64,000 bases of DNA, from positions 79,463,627 to 79,527,626 of the forward strand of contig OX375878.1 in the NCBI GenBank assembly GCA_947359465.1. The letters run 5' to 3'. This stretch comes from Metellina segmentata. Taxonomy: Eukaryota > Arthropoda > Arachnida > Araneae > Tetragnathidae. Within the stretch, counting starts at the first letter, position 1, and the number at the start of each line of letters is the position of its first letter. Positions 37,401 to 42,168 of the stretch are shown here, one piece after another. The translations under genes and the position numbers were made by a program. Under the pieces are notes generated by a model that was not told the DNA's origin, did no database searches, and was given only the letters and a program-made list of their open reading frames with translations.

Positions 37401-39506
37401 ACGCGGATTTAAAGGACAGTGAGTTTTTTATGATTGATATCTACATATTTGGTCTTTATATAACATGAAAATGAAATCGTGATTTGACAGAAGATAGTAC
37501 ATATCTGAATTCCGAGACCCAGGGTCAAGTTGGTTGATGGATCCCACTAAACACAAATATGTATATCAAATACTAACCTATGCTTTCTTTTCCAAGAGAC
37601 AAACACGTACATTTCTCTTTTCATTTTCACACTTTACAGTGTAATTCTGGGGCATAGGATCTACATGGAACCAGAGAAAGTGACATTGCTCTCTCAATCC
37701 TACATTTATAGCTCTTACAATCCTACATTTATAGCTCTTACAATCCTACATTTATAGCTCTTACAATCCTACATTTATAGAAAAATCGAACCCTCAAATC
37801 CTTCGCAAATCTTCGGATGAGCTTTTAGATCTCAACATGTCGGAATGAGTTTGTTCTATGTTGACAAGCCTGCTCACTGGACATCTAAAGCATGATCTTC
37901 GTCAATGATACCAAGTCTTTCCCAAGGTGCACCAAATTTTAAAATAACGAGCCTCTCCACATCATATACTACATTGTATCAGTGCCATTAGCACAGAAAT
38001 CTTTTCTAACCCCGCTTCAATACCTGAAAAATTATTGTAGTATAACTTGGTAGAAGTCTTGGTGTAGAACTTACTTGGCATCTTGAGATGAGTACCAACT
38101 AACCTGTTTAATTTATAGAAATATATGCAAGGACAAACGATGTAGCCTATATTTTTAAAAGACATATTGCACATTATAGAACAAAATATTTCATCTTCCA
38201 GGCCCTCGTACCTATGACCCTTTCCCTTGTGCATTGGATACTGTGAGAGTAAGAAAATATTGCCTTTCAAACAGCACATGAGGCAAATTCATTCAAGTGG
38301 TCGTAGAAGTGAATTCCTTGAAACGGAATCTATAATTTACCAACCATCATTTGGCCAGCATTGTCATTAAAAATTCTATTTGCATTTAAATCTTCTAACA
38401 TGCACAGAATTTGAAAACAAATTTAGTTGAACGCCCTACTATTTTTTGGAATAAAAACTAATTTTGTTGAGATATACATAAAAGAATTAGTGCTCTTTTG
38501 ACAGATTTATATATCACCCAGTTTATCTATTTTTAAAATTTCGGTTTGGATTGTCACTTTTCCGTCTTTTTTTTTGCTATACAAGGACTACTTAGACCGG
38601 AAACTACGACTTATAGTGTCAGTGCTAGGTATCTCAGATTTACGATCTGTTCTAGTAATTGGATGCGTCAAAAATATGTACAAATGTCTATATTAAAATC
38701 TATGCTATGAGGAGGGGAAACAATTACTTTTTGAGACAAATTTCAAAAATTCTCAAAACACTGTCTGTAAGTTTATGAAAAGATTAGACCTTCATTAAAA
38801 TATCGTTTAGGAAACTTAAACTTAGTGATTTGAAATGTGTGACTTGATACTTTTTCATTATAACATAACTTTATGGAGCAGTATCAAATAATCTAAAAAA
38901 TATTCAAGTCAAATATAAACAAAAATAAGTTTTCAGAAATTTTGAATTGTTATGATTAATGAATTATTTTCAACTTCACTCGTATAAAATAGGGAAATAC
39001 TCTTGATATGTGAATAAAACGAACTAAATGGTCTCTTAGTTGGTTGGTGCTTTATGGCGCAAGAGCCAACTACATATATGGCCAAGCAGCGATTTTTCAG
39101 TCGATTAAAATGGACATAACCACGCATTGAAAGTTTTTAATGATAAAGAAGACGGAAACACCCAAGACAGTTACAGAAATCAACCCTGCACCGCCTACAT
39201 CTAGTAGGCTGCTAGCTCAGGGGGAAACCCACTGAACCATCTAAGTCGTCCATAAAATGAAATATGCGCACATATTTCAAACATGATTTTTACCTTTTTT
39301 AATTGAAGCCTTTGTAAACATTGTATGTAATAGATTATTTTACTTAGATATCATTATCCTTAATATTCTTGAATCATTTATCTTATGTATGTAATTTCTC
39401 CCTTGTTTGTTACAGATCGTATGTATTTCGCATTTCTGCGGGGAATAGCAAAGGCTGGGGCCTTCCGGTCACGTTGCAGCAGCCGGTTCATTTTGCCCCA
39501 AAATGA
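1147..39506 (+). CDS. Titin/twitchin-type Ig-FN3 muscle protein, 3' part of gene (gene-level entry)
   Basis: Twenty-two exons (listed separately) join with matching splice phases to about 1,947 codons, open at the 5' edge and ending in TGA. Order: Ig, FN3 x4, FN3 x2, Ig x2, FN3, an acidic unique region of about 600 residues, Ig x2, linker, FN3. Whole-domain exons are phase 1-1, and most FN3 domains are split by a phase-0 intron near the middle, as in giant sarcomeric proteins. No signal peptide or membrane segment is seen; several Ig domains lack the core cysteines, which is usual for intracellular muscle Ig domains. By family knowledge such proteins are structural, sarcomere-associated scaffolds. 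I cannot name the orthologue: twitchin and projectin carry a kinase near the C-terminus, and this gene ends in FN3. Myomesin-like or obscurin-like relatives remain possible. Confidence 0.85.
1793..2181. mobile_element. MITE, hAT-like ends CAGACCTGCCAA
   Basis: A 389-base segment with inverted ends CAGACCTGCCAA / TTGGCAGGTCTG, and the sequence TCAGGCTTTT repeated several times inside. GCTATT occurs just outside both ends, but I cannot align a clean 8-bp target duplication. It has no coding capacity; open frames across it are chance. It sits in the intron after the first Ig exon. Confidence 0.75.
3174..3325 (+). CDS. Exon: FN3 domain 1, N-terminal half
   Basis: Acceptor TTTCAG, donor GGAG|GTGAGG, entering in phase 1 and leaving in phase 0. 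It encodes strands A to C' of an FN3 domain: PPEGP linker, core Trp in TIGWQPP, SYIIEK, and the KIWMEV-type break where many titin-like FN3 domains are split. It is completed by the exon at 4,852. Confidence 0.88.
4093..4446 (-). pseudogene. hAT-like (CGGBP1-type) transposase fragment
   Basis: Two overlapping frames on the minus strand: EINRKMYLNTLVGTLDIPEETCLIDCR, then after a frameshift YDLVNDVLKSLNIERKDIALLLSDTAHYMTAAGTV ending in TAA. The LLxDxAxYMTAAG motif recalls a widespread hAT-derived transposase family in animal genomes. Both ends are missing and the frame is broken, so it is a dead fragment inside an intron. Confidence 0.55.
4675..4817 (-). repeat. SINE-like copy 1
   Basis: Minus-strand copy of a repeat also present at 33,255, 47,767, 53,155 and 54,440. 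Shared pieces are GGGCTATTG near the CAATGGAGCAACAC end and CACGGTTAGATGA internally. Truncated at its 5' end relative to the copy at 47,767. Confidence 0.6.
4852..4999 (+). CDS. Exon: FN3 domain 1, C-terminal half
   Basis: Acceptor ATTTTAG, donor G|GTAAGTC; phase 0 in, phase 1 out. It carries the tyrosine corner and F-G strands, IEYAFRVIASNEYGRSDP, characteristic of FN3. It completes the domain begun at 3,174 after a 1.5-kb intron that holds a hAT fragment and a SINE-like copy. Confidence 0.88.
5761..6066 (+). CDS. Exon: FN3 domain 2, complete
   Basis: Acceptor TTTTTCCAG, phase 1. Complete FN3: PYAPKGP, core Trp in TLSWLAP, DGGSPIIEYIVERKEA, then YHFRVCCRNDIGHSP. The 3' boundary is uncertain. 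A strong donor GTATGT at 6,067 gives the end used here; a weaker GT after 6,054 also leaves phase 1 and would shorten the protein by four residues. Both fit the next exon. Confidence 0.86.
6669..6974 (+). CDS. Exon: FN3 domain 3, complete
   Basis: Acceptor TTTTACAG, donor G|GTAAGAC, phase 1-1. Complete FN3 with PPSSPVGPLNVSN, core Trp in TLSWKPP, TAYIVEKRES, KKAWNRL, then YFFRVFAENPAGLSPP. It resembles the neighbouring FN3 at 5,761 (both have the NMT...LSW...EKRE/ERKE...KAW pattern), which suggests old tandem duplication. Confidence 0.9.
7680..7834 (+). CDS. Exon: FN3 domain 4, N-terminal half
   Basis: Acceptor TTATTCCAG, donor GGAA|GTAAGT; phase 1 in, phase 0 out. RPSPPTSP linker, core Trp in VLAWGRP, DGGSPILGYTV, and the RIMWMEV break also seen in FN3 domain 1. 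It is completed at 9,037. Confidence 0.88.
8005..8200 (+). repeat. Possible tRNA-derived SINE
   Basis: GTAGGTCCTGGGTTTAAATTTTAG resembles a tRNA T-arm (pol III B box, GGTTCAAATCC type) and is followed by GC-richer DNA unlike the surrounding intron. I see no second copy in the window, so the call rests on this motif alone. Confidence 0.3.
9037..9187 (+). CDS. Exon: FN3 domain 4, C-terminal half
   Basis: Acceptor TTTCGTAG, donor G|GTATGA; phase 0 in, phase 1 out. It encodes VGQTDGET, then the tyrosine corner LQEGSEYMIRIMARNEVGISDP and the linker VKVIRPAG. The phase-1 exit can join either the alternative terminal exon at 10,704 or the FN3 exon at 18,064. Confidence 0.88.
9188..10703. other. Intron, nothing recognised
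   Basis: AT-rich, no repeats or coding signals that I can identify. The introns at 5,000-5,760, 6,067-6,668, 6,975-7,679 and 7,835-9,036 are likewise plain apart from the possible SINE at about 8,005. Confidence 0.6.
10704..10897 (+). CDS. Alternative 3'-terminal exon with half an FN3 fold and a stop
   Basis: Acceptor ATAACAG, entering in phase 1, so it joins the 9,187 donor in frame. It gives about 64 residues: an acidic lead (ESDMPDIDD), then an FN3-like second half with a Trp at SSWIRE, LLRSYTKHILAG and the FN3-like NEYFFRIWHLAE, then TAA at 10,895. The N-terminal FN3 strands are missing. AATAAA signals at 11,588 and 11,702 fit a terminal exon with a 0.7-0.8 kb 3' UTR. Skipping it (9,187 to 18,064) also keeps frame, so it probably makes a short isoform. 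It could instead be a decayed FN3 exon; no transcript evidence is available. Confidence 0.6.
11588..11707 (+). terminator. Candidate poly(A) signals of the short isoform
   Basis: AATAAA occurs at 11,588-11,593 and 11,702-11,707, about 690 and 805 bases after the TAA at 10,895. They would serve the terminal exon at 10,704. The hexamer is common in AT-rich DNA, so position is the only support. Confidence 0.35.
12355..13963. mobile_element. TA-flanked inverted-repeat transposon, degenerate
   Basis: Left end GAGGAAAGTGTCGTACCTTGG and right end (reversed) GGGGAAGGTGCCGCACCTTGG form inverted repeats running on to ACAGTT, flanked by TA on each side. The two related repeats show the same site without the insert. 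The interior includes short ACCTTGGGATACATGTT repeats (12,569-12,661) and a GC-richer block at 12,940-13,150. I find no clear transposase; open frames there have no family I recognise. Confidence 0.72.
12569..12661 (+). repeat. Short tandem repeat, ACCTTGGGATACATGTT type
   Basis: Four to five imperfect units of about 21-23 bases (ACCTTGGGATACATGTTNNN) inside the TA-flanked element; the same ACCTTGG core is part of that element's ends. Confidence 0.8.
14060..14640 (-). repeat. Dispersed repeat copy B (reverse)
   Basis: Read on the minus strand it aligns with 36,330-36,760: AATTCAGGAAA, TTAGCTTCC, ACAACCTTTCT, ACACGCGTGGGT (against ACACGCATGGGT) and CCTGTAT. With copy A it forms an inverted pair in the intron after the alternative terminal exon. 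Confidence 0.65.
14641..18063. other. Intron remainder, mostly unidentified
   Basis: A GC-richer part between about 15,120 and 16,700 with several short open frames on both strands (for example minus 16,688-16,488) looks like decayed repeat DNA, but I recognise no family. From 17,200 on it is AT-rich and plain. Confidence 0.45.
17639..17944 (+). other. Short open frame with hydrophobic stretches, probably not a gene
   Basis: A 101-codon frame with two hydrophobic stretches (around residues 38-57 and 60-80) inside the long intron. It has no family resemblance, no splice context and AT-rich composition like the surroundings; hydrophobic codons are favoured by T-rich DNA. I treat it as chance. 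Confidence 0.15.
18064..18218 (+). CDS. Exon: FN3 domain 5, N-terminal half
   Basis: Acceptor TTTTTTAAG, donor GGAT|GTATGT; phase 1 in, phase 0 out. SRPQGPLIISDV, core Trp in HLSWKPP, NGGPIQGYVIEAKD. The exon ends LHMD where its relatives have WME, so the usual Trp at this break is missing; a Trp appears early in the next exon instead. Confidence 0.85.
18468..18630 (+). CDS. Exon: FN3 domain 5, C-terminal half
   Basis: Acceptor ATTTTCAG, donor AGTA|GTAAGT; phase 0 in, phase 1 out. VRKTCFWSEGQT, then the tyrosine corner IYQFRVYAQNEAGRSEG and a basic linker (VRIKVKS). It is separated from its first half by an intron of only 249 bases. An unrelated open frame on the opposite strand is a shadow. 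Confidence 0.86.
18676..18735 (+). repeat. Low-complexity ATT/T/G tract
   Basis: Runs of TATTATTATT, long T tracts and a G run (TTTTGGGGGGGG) in the intron between FN3 domains 5 and 6. Confidence 0.9.
19258..19551 (+). CDS. Exon: FN3 domain 6, complete
   Basis: Acceptor GTATTTAG, donor G|GTAAAC, phase 1-1. Begins KPPKPSKPLAEA, core Trp in FLEWSIP, LNYVIERFEP, LWFQCN, then YRFRVSSENAHGVSVPSEES. The usual DGG turn is altered (PDGYEG). It is more GC-rich than the surrounding intron. Confidence 0.88.
19552..21522. other. Intron, nothing recognised except a small duplication
   Basis: Near 20,655-20,715 GATAGTCTTCAAACAGATTAC occurs twice within about 60 bases. Otherwise AT-rich and plain. The introns 26,201-27,317 and 27,606-28,033 are similar. 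Confidence 0.55.
21523..21631 (+). CDS. Exon: Ig domain 2, N-terminal half
   Basis: Acceptor TTTTATAG, donor ATTG|GTATGT; phase 1 in, phase 2 out, with the core Trp codon split by the intron. It encodes strands A-C of an I-set domain: ISFICEYSGTPPIQVDW, which has a core Cys in strand B. Its partner exon is at 26,025, across a 4.4-kb intron holding a full-length Tc1 copy. Confidence 0.82.
23636..25227 (-). mobile_element. Tc1-like transposon, full length but dead
   Basis: Ends CAGTGGCTCCCAAAAGTG / CACGTTTTGGAGCCACTG are inverted repeats flanked by TA (23,634-35 and 25,228-29). The minus strand carries a Tc1 transposase remnant starting at 24,848: MARSRNKTTNSIRKLNIFHH, VQYVIKRYKEENR after a frameshift, and near the end WPDLNPIEHIW, the catalytic Glu region. 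Many stops and frameshifts interrupt it. It sits in the intron that splits Ig domain 2. Confidence 0.9.
23950..24848 (-). pseudogene. Tc1 transposase pseudogene
   Basis: Remnant of a DDE transposase inside the element at 23,636-25,227. The N-terminal helix-turn-helix region is recognisable from the start codon, the middle (RSHLAKLTQRDQRFIV) follows in another frame, and the C-terminal WPDLNPIEHIW block is near 24,070. Multiple stops; not translatable as one protein. Confidence 0.8.
26025..26200 (+). CDS. Exon: Ig domain 2, C-terminal half
   Basis: Acceptor CACTTTAG; the first base G completes the Trp codon left open at 21,631 (phase 2), and the exit is phase 1 at donor GA|GTGAGT. Sequence runs IKDNIRVRAG, a very acidic turn SEFDSDDDDC, then F-G strands CVIQCSLRNEFGHISS. 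The acidic run replaces the more usual D.G.Y motif. Confidence 0.82.
27318..27605 (+). CDS. Exon: Ig domain 3, complete
   Basis: Acceptor CTTTCAG, donor G|GTTAGT, phase 1-1. PPEIRCPSSYKEGL, DSLRLRVTFSGKPHPKVTVYFND, then LCEKDSGVYKFIAQNELGNDS. Tyr stands at the core Trp position and both core cysteines are replaced, so the fold is recognised from the SGKPHP and DSGVY motifs. Confidence 0.88.
28034..28164 (+). CDS. Exon: FN3 domain 7, N-terminal half
   Basis: Acceptor TTTTAG, donor ACAA|GTAAGA; phase 1 in, phase 0 out. PPHPPDENL, core Trp in ILSWNLP, NGGSDIYNYIVEKKQ. The last 23 coding bases and the donor form the start of the seven-copy 268-bp array that fills the following intron. Using any later copy of the donor would read into an in-frame TAA two codons past the true end. 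Confidence 0.85.
28142..30017 (+). repeat. 268-bp tandem array, seven copies, overlapping an exon end
   Basis: The donor context (GTAAGATAACCC) recurs at 28,165, 28,433, 28,701, 28,969, 29,237, 29,505 and 29,773, exactly 268 bases apart. The array begins about 23 bases inside the FN3 exon, so each unit carries the exon's last codons plus donor and about 240 bases of intron. Copies 2-6 are almost identical. The first differs at a few sites (ACTGTCACAAG against ACTATCACACG), which marks it as ancestral; the last has also diverged. Near the end of each unit but the last is a potential acceptor, ATTGCAG (ATTGCAA in the last). Confidence 0.97.
30117..32252 (+). CDS. Exon: FN3 domain 7 second half, ~600-residue unique region, start of Ig domain 4
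   Basis: A 2,136-base exon (712 codons, phase 0-0), far larger than any other in the gene. Residues 1-50 complete the FN3 domain (STWFRFGT, CWYRVRAENIYGTSEP). About residues 52-655 match no fold I recognise: acidic and Cys-containing in the first two thirds, then a likely coiled coil (31,785-31,945) rich in Glu/Leu, e.g. VEELLQLAEEVERSF. From about residue 656 an Ig domain begins: YPPEVIVHLQ, RLYCSITGDPEPQILWLKNG, with core Cys and Trp. Acceptor CTTTTAG, donor TTTG|GTAGGT. One unbroken frame over 2.1 kb and Ig/FN3 sequence at both ends support real coding. The insert's function is unknown. Confidence 0.9.
32344..32464 (+). CDS. Exon: Ig domain 4, C-terminal part
   Basis: Acceptor CTTTCAG, donor G|GTAAAT; phase 0 in, phase 1 out, after an intron of only 91 bases. 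AEFGIYLDIYNTKSTDSGQFTCLATNCYGSTQTQAYLQI contains DSGQFTC with the second core Cys. With the first Cys in the previous exon this is the only Ig here with the classic Cys pair plus Trp and DSG motif. Confidence 0.9.
32749..32875 (+). CDS. Exon: Ig domain 5, N-terminal half
   Basis: Acceptor AATTATAG, donor TATG|GTAATT; phase 1 in, phase 2 out, splitting the Trp codon as in Ig domain 2. EPTFLTSPDDISVCKGETVILEWKISGTPSPHVIW. Strand B carries Trp where a Cys is usual. The shared split-Trp gene structure suggests Ig domains 2 and 5 are related by duplication. Confidence 0.83.
33255..33455 (+). repeat. SINE-like copy 2
   Basis: Plus-strand copy: CGTGGCCCCAAATGT, TCACGTTGGCGTAGTG (A-box-like), CTGACCGTGGTTT, GGGATTGATCC, CAATAGCCCATTGT, GTGCGACTTTAATTTAACT tail. 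One of the two copies retaining the 5' part. It lies in the intron that splits Ig domain 5. Confidence 0.65.
33631..33806 (+). CDS. Exon: Ig domain 5, C-terminal half
   Basis: Acceptor ATTTACAG; its first G completes the Trp codon from 32,875; exit phase 1 at donor G|GTAAAT. FKNAEKIVTT, CRLILHDVNTFDSAIYSCYVENEAGSSVSTVLLSV, with a core Cys in YSCYVENEAG. The intron before it contains a SINE-like copy. Confidence 0.86.
34885..35085 (+). repeat. 22-bp minisatellite, about nine units, ending in a splice acceptor
   Basis: Units of the form ATGAAAATAATTTTTATTGN3 repeat up to the exon start at 35,086. The first and last units end in TTGCAG; the last is the acceptor of the next exon. The first coding bases of that exon (ATGAAAATGGATTTTCTTG) look like a diverged unit. 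Confidence 0.9.
35086..35191 (+). CDS. Exon: interdomain linker, part 1
   Basis: Acceptor TTATTGCAG inside the 22-bp minisatellite, donor ATAG|GTGAGT; phase 1 in, phase 2 out. It encodes 34 residues with no fold (ENGFSCQEVAHSRIP, then an acidic EEIVSEEIS). Support comes from both splice sites and from phase agreement with exons on either side; there is no domain homology. Confidence 0.68.
35787..35848 (+). CDS. Exon: interdomain linker, part 2
   Basis: A 62-base exon, acceptor AATTTCAG, donor AAAG|GTAAGT; phase 2 in, phase 1 out. It encodes a short basic linker, RPGQNTELKEPIFSKHIRTKK. Together with the exon at 35,086 it links Ig domain 5 to the last FN3 domain. Rests on splice sites and phase only. 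Confidence 0.65.
36200..36760 (+). repeat. Dispersed repeat copy C
   Basis: Starts GGGTCATTCCATGTGAAAC, like copy A at 12,180, and continues through ACAACCTTTCTAATATAACG, CACGCATGGGTACAT and AACACCTGTAT, like copy B. It lies in the intron before the last FN3 domain. Family unknown to me. Confidence 0.65.
37211..37418 (+). CDS. Exon: FN3 domain 8, most of the domain
   Basis: Acceptor TTTTTTAG, donor GACA|GTGAGT; phase 1 in, phase 2 out. SLPGPPFAPHILSAGQTW, core Trp in ILTWSLP, EKGLEYLVERRLL, THWREIGRTRT. The split lies later than in the other FN3 domains, just before the F strand. Confidence 0.87.
37695..37780 (+). repeat. 23-bp tandem repeat, nearly four units
   Basis: Unit AATCCTACATTTATAGCTCTTAC, the middle copies identical, last unit partial. 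Intronic, before the last exon. Confidence 0.95.
39180..39255 (-). repeat. Possible tRNA-derived SINE fragment
   Basis: On the minus strand TTAGATGGTTCAGTGGG resembles a pol III A box and GCAGGGTTGATTTCTG a B box, about 50 bases apart. GC-richer than its surroundings. Single copy here, so uncertain. Confidence 0.3.
39416..39506 (+). CDS. Last exon: end of FN3 domain 8 and stop
   Basis: Acceptor TTGTTACAG, phase 2 in. It reads SYVFRISAGNSKGWGLPVTL (F and G strands) then QQPVHFAPK and TGA at 39,504. A longer open frame overlaps it in another phase, but only this frame continues the FN3 fold and the splice phase. The protein therefore ends about 10 residues after its last FN3 domain, with no kinase or further Ig. 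Confidence 0.87.
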
Positions 39507-39592
39507 CGCTGGAAATGCATTGGGATCAATTGTTCACTCGAGGATCATGTATTCTATGTATGTGACCCATACGCAATTTTGTACAATTATGT

Positions 39593-39598
39593 AATAAA
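39593..39598 (+). terminator. Poly(A) signal of the Ig-FN3 gene
   Basis: AATAAA lies 87 bases after the TGA, a normal place for cleavage and polyadenylation of a short 3' UTR. No other gene on this strand follows closely. Confidence 0.6.
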
Positions 39599-41378
39599 TA
39601 TTTCAGTCAGAAAATAATTTTTCGAATATTTAGTTGTGTTTAGCAAGCACAATGATGTATTCCCTATATATTTTTTTTTATTCTAAGGGTTATGAGATAC
39701 GATTTTGGTTTATCATGTTATTCATGGAAGTGTTTTAATTTAAATTCAGGACCTATTGATGTACACCGAAACCACAAGTTTAGTGAGAAAATAATATTAA
39801 TTTTAATATTTTCAACTTCGTGGGTAAAAAACTCCTCAGATTTTCATACGTAAAGTGATAAACTATATTCAGAAAAATATAAATAAAATTCTCTTCATTT
39901 ACTAATTAGTCGTAGTATGCTGGTAAATATCATAGCTTCTCAGTACTCATTTTTAAACTTTTCCTACTGTATTAGTTGAATTTTCAAAGGTGAATTCAAA
40001 AACTTTCGATCAAAAGTAAGTTTGCACTTACCCGTACTCTTCAAATTAGAATCGGAACTGAGCTTCCCTATGTTTTTCTAGCACATCGAAAAGTAAATCA
40101 CAAGGAATCAAAATGATCGATGAGTCTGCCTTTAAATTTAATTAATTTTAATGAGAATTGAACTGAGTGAATACATAAGTCGATTGAATGCGACGTGTGA
40201 AGAGCTCGAGTAGAATCTAAATCACCAACTCAGCAAGTTTATGTAATAAAAAAAAGGTGCGATTAACAGCTCCACTTAAAGTTAACTAATAAAGGCTTAA
40301 TTCAGGAGGCCGTTTTCGACAGTATTATTTTTATACTTTGGTAGAAAAGGGGCCAGTGTCCATTTAAAGTTTTAAATAACATCTAATTTAGCAATTTTTA
40401 TAACTTTTATCTTTAATGCAGCTTATAAATAATACTTTCCAATGTTCTGATACTTTCATAATGTATTGAAAGAAGGACATTGGCACTTCTTTAACTCCTT
40501 CCCATGGAACAATTTGTGAATATAACTCAATATAAAAAATTATATTGGATCTTTTTCTACAAAGGTACAGAATTAAAAAAGAATCGTTCTAAGTTTGTTA
40601 CAGAGGTTAAAAAATAATACAACACAACAACAAGTAAACAAGTTTATATGAACATTAAAACTTGAATGAATTAGGTTTGAAGAAAACAGTTTTTATACAC
40701 GGAAAAAAAATGGAAAACAGCGATAAACAATGGTACGAAAATATTTTATTTCGCTGAAACAAGTGTTTTTAACATCAAGGTATGCGTATGTTTTATTTTG
40801 CATCGGCTGATTCAAAGTTTGCTTATAGCCCAGCAAATATTAATACGCAGAATAAATATTTTAATAAAAGCTTAAAAGCAGTACTTTGATTTGTTACATG
40901 ATAATTTAGATTCCACTCATATTCGTAAATGTATGCCTGAATATTGTTATTCGTTAACGTTTTCTTTTCTTTTCCATGACGTTGCTGTTTGCAAGAATCT
41001 CAAAGCTGGCTATACTTAAAAATAGAGGGAAAAAAAACGTGCTTACGAAACTCAAATTATTTCATAAAATAAACTTGAAAGAGATTCGAAGCAGAATGTG
41101 TTCACATATATACTTAATTATACAATATTCGTTTATTCATTCTATTATTCAGATAAATCCATTTACATGACAGAAAAGAGAGCGAATGTGTATGTAAACT
41201 GCATATCTGATAAAATAGAAATGACGTTCAAGTTCAAAAAATAAAATTTTAGTAATCTTTTGCTATAAAAAAAATATTCCACACAATATAGAAAATTTTT
41301 CACAAAATGTACAATTTCACTATTTGTAATGAGGAATTGATCATTATTTAATCCGCTTCTCCAAAATTGAAGAATAAT

Positions 41379-41384
41379 TTTATT
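41379..41384 (-). terminator. Candidate poly(A) signal of the MLCK gene
   Basis: TTTATT on the plus strand reads AATAAA on the minus strand, about 600 bases after the TGA. It is the nearest such hexamer downstream of the stop. Not otherwise supported. Confidence 0.35.
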
Positions 41385-41979
41385 CATTTTTCCATGAGAA
41401 AAAATACAACAGAAATGTTTACACCTGAGTACATATTAACGAGAGCGTTACTGTATATGAGTAATTGTATTTTAAAAATAGCTATTCAAATAAATAACGT
41501 ATTCGTTGAAAACATGGAGCATATAGTTGAAAATAATTTTCCATAAATTCAACTCTTTCAAGAACAGAAAACTGAATTACTGGTATTAGAGTAGTTTTAA
41601 AAGGAATTTCACGTACTTCTGTGAGGATAATAAATTGTCCTCACTAGATCTCGTACTTTCAGATTATAAAACGATTTATACACTCAGAATAGGGTTTATA
41701 ATATAAAAAAAATTTGAACACGCAAATTTGAGATTCCATTTACAAAACACATAAGAAAATGACAAATTTGGAACTGTCATTTGCAAAGTAATCTCTATAC
41801 ATTAGCTAGACATTCACATTCTTAAAGCCGACTACTTTCTAAAATTAAAATCTGAAACCTCCTCAGCAATTCCAATCTTCGATGCAAGTTTCCAGAAAAG
41901 TCTGTTCTGGATCCGCATCATCTTTGTATTGAGAGACGACGGAAGGCCGACTTGTGGCGCATGACTTCGGGGCTCGTTG

Positions 41980-42168
41980 TCACCTGGAAAGATCCTGGAA
42001 GACGTCACTCTCACCGGATTCCGTGGTCTCGCTGCGGGACAGCAGGGAAGACCGGGATCGGGAGCTGGTCGGTGATCCTAAGGGGGAATACGAATCGCAA
42101 CTGCTACCAAGTGAGGATCGAGACAGCGATACCATCCGGCCAAGAGCTCTGATTGCAGTGCCAGATTT
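41980..42168 (-). CDS. MLCK last exon: calmodulin-binding helix and Ser-rich tail
   Basis: Acceptor TTTTCAG in phase 0, then 62 codons and TGA at 41,982-41,980. KSGTAIRALGRMVSLSRSS joins the previous RRKWQ to give the canonical MLCK calmodulin-binding pattern RRKWQKSGTAIRALGRM. The tail is Ser/Arg-rich with SPLGSPTSSRSRSS and ends in ESDVFQDLSR. There is no Ig domain after the helix, unlike vertebrate smooth-muscle MLCK with its telokin Ig. Longer open frames on both strands here are shadows. Confidence 0.92.
   Translation of the reverse strand, partial: KSGTAIRALGRMVSLSRSSLGSSCDSYSPLGSPTSSRSRSSLLSRSETTESGESDVFQDLSR

Larger units (their letters stand above)
37781..41378. other. Intron and intergenic DNA between the two convergent genes
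   Basis: Apart from the last FN3 exon and the SINE-like fragment near 39,200, no gene is recognised. About 2.5 kb separate the two stop codons (39,506 and 41,980). Small open frames here are scattered on both strands without homology. Confidence 0.55.

Noticed and set aside
39385..39594. Longer open frame over the last exon of the Ig-FN3 gene
   Set aside because: Another frame at the same place continues the FN3 fold (SYVFRISAGNSKGWG) and the splice phase, then stops; the longer frame does neither.
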